DNA of 64,000 nt, taken from contig NZ_VTHB01000002.1 of NCBI RefSeq assembly GCF_009729205.1, positions 186,001-250,000 of the forward strand. Direction: 5' to 3'. The notes under the pieces were generated by a model. The model was given only the letters and a program-made list of their open reading frames with translations. It did not search any database and was not told the origin of the DNA. The position numbers and the translations under genes were made by a program. Within the stretch, counting starts at the first letter, position 1. Each line of letters starts with the position of its first letter. This stretch comes from Mycobacteroides sp. CBMA 271 (lineage in GTDB: Bacteria; Actinomycetota; Actinomycetes; Mycobacteriales; Mycobacteriaceae). Shown here one piece after another: positions 27,936 to 34,615 of this stretch.

Positions 27936-29803
27936 GCGTTACCCGCTGTTTTTCGCGCGGGGGCCTCATCGGAAGGCTGCAGACCTTCCACATGGGTGTT
28001 GACCTGGCGCAGGATGTTCAGCTGACGCTCCACCTCACGGGTGCGTGAATCGCGATCCTCCGCCTCCAGCCGCGCCGATGCGATGGCGGCCTGCAGCGAT
28101 TCGTTGAGCGATCGGGTGGTCTGGTTGGCGATGTCGCGGAAGTGATCCCGCAGCTGACGCTGGACCAGCCGTAGCCGGTCACGCGACTCCTTGAGCACCA
28201 CGAAGGACACATCATCGAGGAAACGGCGCACGTTCGTCTTGGCCTCACCACGGATGCGCAGCATCCGATTCTCCATATCCTCGGTGTAGGTCTTCTTTCC
28301 CAGCATCGCGCCGGCGCCCAGCGAGATCAGGTTGAACATCCCGAGCCCGGCGACGGTAGTCAGCATTCCGAACATAATGACGCCGCCGTAGGACCCGCGC
28401 AGGCCGGTGATCGCCTTGTGCCCCAACTTGATCGGCTTCGCTTCCAGCTTGGACAGCGACTTCATGTCACCCAAATCGGCGCCCATCTCGCTGGCCCGTA
28501 GGCGTGGCATCTTCACCGAGTCCATGCCCGCGGTGGCAAATGTTTCGGCCACCTGCGCGGCCAGATGCATTGCCCGCTGATGCGCCCAGACGAAGTTATT
28601 GCCCACCGAATTGGCCACTGCCTGTTCAAGTTTGGCACCAACCTCGGCCCAGTTCTTGGTGGGATCGCTGCGGTCGATGACCTCTTCGGTGCGGTGCAGG
28701 ATGCGCCGGAATCGCGACTGCAAGTCGTGTTCGACATCGGTCGACACGTCGGAAATACCGTCGCCCAACACCTGCTGCCACAGGGCAGTGTGCGCCAGCA
28801 CTTCCTCGGCTTCACGCTTGCGGCGTTCCAGATCCGAGGTGAGCTCGTCGCGGCTCTGCGGGTCCTCCAGCGCGCTGAGCTCCGCATCCAGGGTCAGCGT
28901 CAGATGCTCGGAGGCCGAACCGATCTCGGCGACGGCCTGCTGACGGGTATTGGCCTGCTGGTCGGCGATCGCATTGCTCAGGAAGGTCACCAACGCGGGG
29001 AAATTCGATTCCGCGTTGAGCTCCTTGTCGTTGAGCTGCAACGCGTGTGAACGCAGCGCCGACGACACCGTGATGGCGGGGACGGTGATCTTCGCGCGCT
29101 GCAGGTGCGCGGAGTTGGCGGCTACCACTGCCCGCCAGTGCGGGTACAGATCGGTCTTGGTGTTGACGATCGCCGCGGCCGGGCACAGGTCGAGCGCCTG
29201 CTGGATGAAAACCAGTTCGGGTTCGGTGAATTCGGAGCTGAGGTCGCTAACCATGAGCATGACGTCGGCGTCGGGCAGCAGCCCGAGCGTGCTCGACAGG
29301 TGCGGCTGCCCAAAACCGCCGACACCCGGCGTATCCACCAGGCACAGACCGCTTTTGAGCATCGGGCTGGCAACCTTGATTTCCACCCGCAGCACCTCGC
29401 GGCCCTGGGCCTGTGGCGCCCGCTTGAGGTCCTTGCCGATATCGGCGACCGGAATTGGGATGATCTCGGGTTCGCCGGCCAGCCCGCCGCCGTCATACTG
29501 TTCGGCGGGGGCCACCACCAACGCGGCAGACGGCTGGTCGCCGTAACTGATAACGGTTGTCACCGAGGTGGTTTCGTCATCACCGACCCGAGCCACCGGC
29601 ATGTTGAGCAGCGAGTTGACCAGCTGGCTCTTGCCCTGTTTGAGCTGCCCGGCCACCACCACACGCAGGGGCCGGTCCACGAGGAGTCGATCAGCACGGT
29701 CCAACCGATCGATCAGATCACCCCGGTCGTTCTCTACCGCGATCTTGCGCACATGCCCCAGCAGCTCGTTGATGAGCGCAAGCTGCTCTTCACTCACGGT
29801 CAC
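27932..29803 (-). CDS. iniA: IniA dynamin-like GTPase
   Basis: 623 residues: GTPase domain with P-loop GQLKQGKS, G3 DTPGVGGFG and G4 NTKTD, a long helical stalk, and a membrane paddle of two hydrophobic stretches (GVIMFGMLTTVAG, LISLGAGAMLG). M. tuberculosis IniA remodels membranes and is induced by isoniazid and ethambutol. It is 137 bp downstream of iniB, across a strong hairpin, and overlaps iniC by 4 bp. Confidence 0.95.
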   Translation of the reverse strand: MTVSEEQLALINELLGHVRKIAVENDRGDLIDRLDRADRLLVDRPLRVVVAGQLKQGKSQLVNSLLNMPVARVGDDETTSVTTVISYGDQPSAALVVAPAEQYDGGGLAGEPEIIPIPVADIGKDLKRAPQAQGREVLRVEIKVASPMLKSGLCLVDTPGVGGFGQPHLSSTLGLLPDADVMLMVSDLSSEFTEPELVFIQQALDLCPAAAIVNTKTDLYPHWRAVVAANSAHLQRAKITVPAITVSSALRSHALQLNDKELNAESNFPALVTFLSNAIADQQANTRQQAVAEIGSASEHLTLTLDAELSALEDPQSRDELTSDLERRKREAEEVLAHTALWQQVLGDGISDVSTDVEHDLQSRFRRILHRTEEVIDRSDPTKNWAEVGAKLEQAVANSVGNNFVWAHQRAMHLAAQVAETFATAGMDSVKMPRLRASEMGADLGDMKSLSKLEAKPIKLGHKAITGLRGSYGGVIMFGMLTTVAGLGMFNLISLGAGAMLGKKTYTEDMENRMLRIRGEAKTNVRRFLDDVSFVVLKESRDRLRLVQRQLRDHFRDIANQTTRSLNESLQAAIASARLEAEDRDSRTREVERQLNILRQVNTHVEGLQPSDEAPARKTAGNA

Positions 29804-29890
29804 GCACCCTTCACTCGATAGTCGTACTTACTGTGCCATCTTCTTTGGCCAGCACGGATTCATGCATGCACGGATAGGCCAAGGTCCACG

Positions 29891-29933
29891 CGTATGCCCC
29901 GCACCCTTCCGGAGAAGAGGTGCGGGGCATACG
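29891..29933 (-). terminator. Perfect 15-bp hairpin between iniB and iniA
   Basis: Arms 29891-29905 (cgtatgccccgcacc) and 29919-29933 are exact reverse complements with a 13-base loop. On the minus strand it follows the iniB stop by 7 bases and lies 87 bases before iniA. No T run follows directly. It probably attenuates transcription or protects the iniB message, so iniB would be made in excess over iniA and iniC. Confidence 0.65.
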
Positions 29934-29940
29934 TCCGCCG

Positions 29941-31164
29941 CTAGTGGTGCTCGGTTCCCGGCAGAGTGGTGTGCTCGGTGGCCGATGCGTGACCCTGGGC
30001 CTGCGCCTGAGCCTCGAATCCGGTGCCGGCGGCTGCGTGCGAACCCATTGAGGAATCGAACGATTGGTTCATCGAGCCCGACGCGCTGTGCGAGGCGTTG
30101 AGCGGGCTGCTCAACGAATCGTTGATGGCGCTGCTGTGCGAGTTGCTCACCGCGGCGCTGCTGGATGCGGAGTGCGAGGTGTTCAGCGAGTCGTTGATCG
30201 CGTTGGTGTGCGAGTTGCTCACCGAGGTGCCGGTGTGCGCCTGGTTATTGGACGCAATGTCGGTGTTCACCTTGTTGTTCGACGCGATATCGGTGTTGGT
30301 GTTGGTGCTCGTCTGGTTGTGCGAGCCGATATCGGTCTGTGTCTTCACCTGGTTGTGCGAGGCGATATCGGTGTGGGTGGTGTTACCCGAGCCGATGTTC
30401 GTTGAGCGATCCGTGTTGAACGAGTCGTTGATGTTGGTGGTGTTGCGCTGCGAGTGGTCATCGACAACGGTGACGCTCTTGTCGATGCCCGCCGAGCCGT
30501 GCCCGCTGACGTTGGTGTAATCGCCACCGACCCGAGTGTCGCTCTGGTCCACGCCGACCTTGCTGCCGTGGTCGGCGTTGATGATGTTGCTATCGCGCAC
30601 ATCGCCGTTGACCGCGGTGGAACCCTTGCCGGAGGCGATGGGGCCGGAGTTGCTTCCGCCCACAGCCACTGCACCGTCACCGATGGCGTTGGTGTCGCGG
30701 TTACCGAACTGCAGGTCGCCGAAGTTCAGGTCCAGCAGCGGACCGCGGTTGAAGCTGTCGACGTTCCCGCTCGGGCTCATGACCTGGTTGCCGCTCGCGA
30801 TCGGGTTGTGGCTCGCGAAATCGGTGTCGTTATGGCTCATGAAGTCGTTGTTACGGGGGCTGAAGTTGTCGCGGGGGCTCAGCAGCGACGGCGACAGGAT
30901 GCTCGGAGCATCGGGCTGCGCTGCGTAGTAGTTCTGCAGGTTGCCCGAGAGGTCGTTCATGTGGTTGCCGGTGTTGACCCACTGCGATTGGTAGCCGTAG
31001 TTGGAGGCCACCGACTCGGCGACGACGGGCATGACCGCGCCCACCTGTGCGGCGGTGACGGCGGACAGTCCGGCGTTGGCCAGGGAGGCCTGCGGATCGG
31101 AGACATAGCTTGCGGCCGCTACCGGGTCGCGGAACAGGTTGAGGATGAAGTCGATGATGGACAT
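29941..31164 (-). CDS. iniB: IniB, Asn/Ser/Thr-rich envelope-stress protein
   Basis: 407 residues. The N-terminal 55 residues form the conserved IniB-N helix domain (MSIIDFILNLFRDPVAAASY, then AVMPVVAESV). The rest is low complexity: Gly/Asn-rich segments, then many short repeats of the type SHNQ-T-TDI and ASNN--NTDI, then a Ser/Ala-rich end. M. tuberculosis IniB is Gly-rich; here Asn and Thr dominate. AGGAG precedes the ATG. The upstream region carries G/C-run palindromes. Confidence 0.88.
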   Translation of the reverse strand: MSIIDFILNLFRDPVAAASYVSDPQASLANAGLSAVTAAQVGAVMPVVAESVASNYGYQSQWVNTGNHMNDLSGNLQNYYAAQPDAPSILSPSLLSPRDNFSPRNNDFMSHNDTDFASHNPIASGNQVMSPSGNVDSFNRGPLLDLNFGDLQFGNRDTNAIGDGAVAVGGSNSGPIASGKGSTAVNGDVRDSNIINADHGSKVGVDQSDTRVGGDYTNVSGHGSAGIDKSVTVVDDHSQRNTTNINDSFNTDRSTNIGSGNTTHTDIASHNQVKTQTDIGSHNQTSTNTNTDIASNNKVNTDIASNNQAHTGTSVSNSHTNAINDSLNTSHSASSSAAVSNSHSSAINDSLSSPLNASHSASGSMNQSFDSSMGSHAAAGTGFEAQAQAQGHASATEHTTLPGTEHH

Positions 31165-31515
31165 TTGATTACTCCTAGAGGTCTCTCAGTTGTCGGAGTC
31201 AACCGGTTCTGTCCGGTCGAACTGAATACAAACCTACGAACCTGCAAGCCCCCTGAAAACGGGAAAACTTCCCCTTCTCCGTCCATCCCCCATGGGGGTT
31301 CATCGCCATCCCCATTAGGGGATTAGGGAGTCGCTAGGGGTGTCGACGGCCAGCGTTCATCGCGCGCTTTACTATGTTTGCCAATGGATGGCGTAGCCGC
31401 CATCGAAGTTTCCGAGAAATCGACGTCTCCGCACCTCAATGCCTACAAAAGGGTTCTCATTGCGGGTCGTATCGACGTACATCGCAGTAACGCGCCACCG
31501 AGGAGGAACGGGCTC
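31165..31515 (-). promoter_or_regulatory. iniB upstream region with two tandem palindromes
   Basis: The 351-bp gap between divergent iniB and the DoxX-like gene has no supported ORF. It holds a 12-bp palindrome CCCCCATGGGGG (31287-31298) and a second inverted repeat ATCCCC-ATTA-GGGGAT (31308-31323), centres 23 bp apart, followed by ATTAGGGAG and CTAGGGG. These lie 120-160 bp upstream of iniB and are likely operator elements for the IniR-type regulator. Confidence 0.55.
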
Positions 31516-31941
31516 ATGCAGGTCCAGAAAGTCGGCCAGACCTTGCGATGGGTGATTCCCACGGGAGCCCGCCTGGTATTTGGGGTCATCTTCCTGCTAG
31601 AGGGGACCCAGAAAATCTTTGGTTGGTGGAGCGGATCGCCCACGGGTTCCGGACATCCCGAGCCGTTCCTCACCTGGCCGTACTGGTGGGCGGGCGTGTT
31701 CGAGCTGATACTCGGCATCCTGCTGACGGTTGGACTGTGGACACGACTATCCGCAATCCTCGCGGCGGGAATGATGGCCTACGCGTATTTCTTCGAACAC
31801 CTGCCGGTGCATTGGGAACCCATGCAAAACGGCGGCGCCTTCGCCGCGACGTTCTGCTGGGGGTTCCTGCTCCTCGCGCTCACAGCAGACGACACCCGGC
31901 TATCCCTTGATCGCATGCTGGCACGTCGTACTCAGCGGTGA
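31516..31941 (+). CDS. DoxX-family membrane protein
   Basis: 141-residue four-helix membrane protein of the DoxX type: ARLVFGVIFLLEGTQKIFGW, WWAGVFELILGILLTVGL, then two further helices (AILAAGMMAYAYFF, AFAATFCWGFLLLAL). I chose the ATG at 31516 because GAGGAGG precedes it; the in-frame extension to 31378 lacks hydrophobic or conserved features. DoxX proteins act in membrane redox and thiol stress. It stands divergent from iniB. Confidence 0.8.
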   Translation: MQVQKVGQTLRWVIPTGARLVFGVIFLLEGTQKIFGWWSGSPTGSGHPEPFLTWPYWWAGVFELILGILLTVGLWTRLSAILAAGMMAYAYFFEHLPVHWEPMQNGGAFAATFCWGFLLLALTADDTRLSLDRMLARRTQR

Positions 31942-31957
31942 ACCGGCGAATTCGTCG

Positions 31958-32584
31958 CTAGAACTGGTCGATTCCGGGATCGATCGCGTGATGATGCTCG
32001 GCGTTGATCGTCGGGTCCAGGAACGGGTCGTGCAGCACGGGGCTGGCCGCGGCACCCAGAGCCGAGCCCACCTGCAGCGGGTCCAGGTCCAACCCCGCAA
32101 CGACAGCCTGTGCCGGCGCCTGGAACTGGTCGACCGCCGCGACGGCGCTGTCTGCCGACGGCACGAACTGGTCAGGAACCGTGATGGCGTCCGGCCGGTT
32201 GATGACGTCCGAGACCGCGCCGGTGGCCGTGTGCAGGCCCGCATCCAGGCTCGGATCGTGCGTCGGAGCGGTGAATGGTGAGTCGAATGCCTCGAAGGCC
32301 CGAGTCGCCGCACCACTTGTCCAGATGTTGTCGACAGGAAGCGCCGGATGCGCGGCGTGCGTCAGGTCGGCCGCCGCCGGGTTGGCGGCGAGCTGCGCGA
32401 CCTGACTTCCCAGGCCGGCCGGTATTGACTCACTGACCACCGGAATCAGCGCGGAAACGTCCGCGGGCTGGACACCGTCCAGCTGTGCGTCGGCAATGAC
32501 CTGCTCGGGATTGGCCGCATACTGCGCGGCCATATCCTGGTCACGGACTAGCGCCATGACGAAATCCAGCAGGTTGTTGCCCAT
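31958..32584 (-). CDS. IniB N-terminal domain protein (second IniB-like)
   Basis: 208 residues. The first 55 residues match the IniB-N domain: LLDFVMALVRDQDMAAQYA, NPEQVIADA, VSALIPVVSESI align with IniB. The remaining part is Ala/Asp/Pro-rich and without the Asn repeats. It resembles the small gene (Rv0340) that neighbours iniB in M. tuberculosis, by position only. It diverges from the Hsp70-like/iniR unit across 180 bp carrying shared palindromic motifs. Function unknown. Confidence 0.75.
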   Translation of the reverse strand: MGNNLLDFVMALVRDQDMAAQYAANPEQVIADAQLDGVQPADVSALIPVVSESIPAGLGSQVAQLAANPAAADLTHAAHPALPVDNIWTSGAATRAFEAFDSPFTAPTHDPSLDAGLHTATGAVSDVINRPDAITVPDQFVPSADSAVAAVDQFQAPAQAVVAGLDLDPLQVGSALGAAASPVLHDPFLDPTINAEHHHAIDPGIDQF

Positions 32585-32764
32585 ATCAGCGATGGTAGGA
32601 GCCCGCCGGAGCCACGGCTACGGGGAGCGTCCCGTTGCCTACCCAAACCCATTGGGGGACGCGCGTTAGGGGATGTGCGGTGATTAGGGGGTGTGACGGC
32701 CGTCATCCCCTACTGTTGGGCTGCGGGGTGAAACATCACAGCACCGCAGAACGAACGGATAGGT
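32585..32764 (+). promoter_or_regulatory. Divergent regulatory region, IniB-like / Hsp70-like
   Basis: The 180-bp region has CCCATTGGG (32648-32656, followed by GG), TTAGGGGAT (32666-32674), GATTAGGGGG (32682-32691) and a 12-bp palindrome TGACGGCCGTCA (32694-32705) directly followed by TCCCCTA. TTAGGGGAT and GATTAGGG also occur upstream of iniB, which suggests one regulator, probably the IniR-type protein encoded downstream. Confidence 0.45.
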
Positions 32765-34615
32765 ATGGCTAACGCACTGGGACTCTCGATCGGCGCCACT
32801 CAACTGGTCGCGACACCCGATGACTCTCAGAGCCAACCCGTCGTCCGCAGCTCGATCCTCACCCTCCACGAGGACGGCCCACCCGAGGTGGGCGTCCCCA
32901 GCCACCCCGGATTGACGCTCACCGGATTTGTCGGCAGGGTCGGCGATCCCGTCGGCATCGTCGCGGCGGACGGATCGGTTCACCGGGCCGAGTGGGCCCT
33001 CACCGAGGCGATGCGCGTGTTGATCGCCGACGCGGCCTCGGGTGCCGATTTCACCGCGCCTCCCGTGCTGTCCGCCTCGGTACCGGCCCATTGGAGCCCG
33101 CAGACTGTTAGCACGCTGCGCGATGCGATCGACCGCGTGCCGGCACTCGCTCCCGGCGGCAGGCAGCTGAAGCTGATCCCGGATGCACGCGCCGCCCTGG
33201 AGTCCTTGGCTGCCGGCCCGGGAGCACCCGATCGCGGCGTCGTGGTGGTCTGCGATCTCGGCGGTTCGGGAAGCAGCATCTCCCTTGCCGACGCCGCGCG
33301 CGGATTCCAGCCGATCGGGCAGACCGTTCGATTCGTCGAGCTCTCCGGTCACCAGATCGACCAAATGCTGCTGACTCAGGTGCTCACCGACCTCAACCAG
33401 GACCCCGAGGGCACCACCTCGATGGGTGCGTTGACTCGGCTGCGCGATCAGTGCCGTTTAGCCAAGGAGCGTCTCTCCGGTGAGACCACGACTTCAGTGC
33501 CGGTGGAACTGCCCGGAATCGCCACGGAGGTGCGGCTCACTCGCGCCGAGCTGGAAGAGCATCTGCGCGGACCGCTCTCGAATCTGATCGACGCGATACA
33601 GGACACCGTGGAGCGCAACGGAATTCATCCGGCGAACATATCCGCCGTGGCCTCCGTCGGCGGCGGTGCCAGCATTCCGATTGTCACCCAACAGCTTTCC
33701 GAGCGGATGCGAGTGCCCGTCATCACCGGTCCGCAGCCTCAGCTCGCGGCCGCGCGTGGCGTGGCCCTGCTCGCCACCCGACCCGACCTGCCGCCGCAGG
33801 ACGCCACCGCGATGCGGCCGGTGGAGCAGCAGCCGGACGCCACCATGATGCGTCCAGCGCCGACCGGCACCGGAACCTTCGCCGCTCCGGTGGCCGCTGC
33901 CGCAGCCAGCAACGAGCCGGAATTGGCATGGTCCCAAGATGATTCGGCCCCTGATCTGTCGCCGCTGCAAGATTCGGGATACGAAGGGTACAGCACCGGC
34001 TACGCCGTCGACCTCGACGATGAGTACGGCGGCCCCGCCCAGCCCACCACCGCACGCCCCGAGCTCCAGTTCAGCCACGAACCGTACGCGGACGAGGACG
34101 ACTACGACGATTACGCACCGGTGCCGTGGTATCGCCGGCCGGTGCTGTGGTTCGTCGCGGCGGCCGCCGTTGCGGGGATCGCCTTCACCGGAATGATGGT
34201 GTCGTTGACCAGCAGTGAATCACCCGCCCCGGCCACGACGACACCGAGCATCAGCGTGGTGCCGAGCACCGGCGATGCCCCATCCGAACCGCCGCCGCCT
34301 CCTCCGTCACCGGAACCCCCACCGCCGGTGGTACCCACGGCATCTCAGTCGGTGCAGCCGCCACCACCGCCGCCCCCTCCCCCGCCGACAACAACCACCA
34401 CCACACCCCCGACGACAACAACCACCACGACTACCACCACCACGACAACGACAACCACCACGCCGACTACCACCACCACCACGACAACCACGCCGCCGAC
34501 AACAACAACGACCCCACCGACGACCACGACGACGGAGCCAGTGACGACATCCAAGTCGACGCCCAAGATCACGATCCCGGGGTTGCCGCCGATCCCGATC
34601 GGTCCGGGCCGCTGA
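32765..34615 (+). CDS. Membrane-anchored Hsp70-like protein with Pro/Thr-rich tail
   Basis: 616 residues. Residues 1-350 have the actin/Hsp70 ATPase fold: LGLSIGATQLV (phosphate 1), VVVCDLGGSGSSISLAD (phosphate 2) and VASVGGGASIPIV (adenosine). An acidic linker ends in VPWYRRP (about 453), followed by one membrane helix (about 458-478), a PPPP and poly-Thr region (about 500-595) and the end KITIPGLPPIPIGP. It resembles the Pro/Thr-rich M. tuberculosis Rv0312, from memory. It has no substrate-binding domain. Its stop overlaps the likely start of the iniR-like gene, so the two should work together, perhaps as an envelope sensor and its ATPase effector. Confidence 0.85.
   Translation: MANALGLSIGATQLVATPDDSQSQPVVRSSILTLHEDGPPEVGVPSHPGLTLTGFVGRVGDPVGIVAADGSVHRAEWALTEAMRVLIADAASGADFTAPPVLSASVPAHWSPQTVSTLRDAIDRVPALAPGGRQLKLIPDARAALESLAAGPGAPDRGVVVVCDLGGSGSSISLADAARGFQPIGQTVRFVELSGHQIDQMLLTQVLTDLNQDPEGTTSMGALTRLRDQCRLAKERLSGETTTSVPVELPGIATEVRLTRAELEEHLRGPLSNLIDAIQDTVERNGIHPANISAVASVGGGASIPIVTQQLSERMRVPVITGPQPQLAAARGVALLATRPDLPPQDATAMRPVEQQPDATMMRPAPTGTGTFAAPVAAAAASNEPELAWSQDDSAPDLSPLQDSGYEGYSTGYAVDLDDEYGGPAQPTTARPELQFSHEPYADEDDYDDYAPVPWYRRPVLWFVAAAAVAGIAFTGMMVSLTSSESPAPATTTPSISVVPSTGDAPSEPPPPPPSPEPPPPVVPTASQSVQPPPPPPPPPPTTTTTTPPTTTTTTTTTTTTTTTTTPTTTTTTTTTPPTTTTTPPTTTTTEPVTTSKSTPKITIPGLPPIPIGPGR

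Noticed and set aside
34380..34560. ACC/ACA low-complexity tract as a DNA-level repeat element
   Set aside because: It encodes the poly-Thr tail in frame and continues into the conserved IPGLPPIP end, so it is protein coding.
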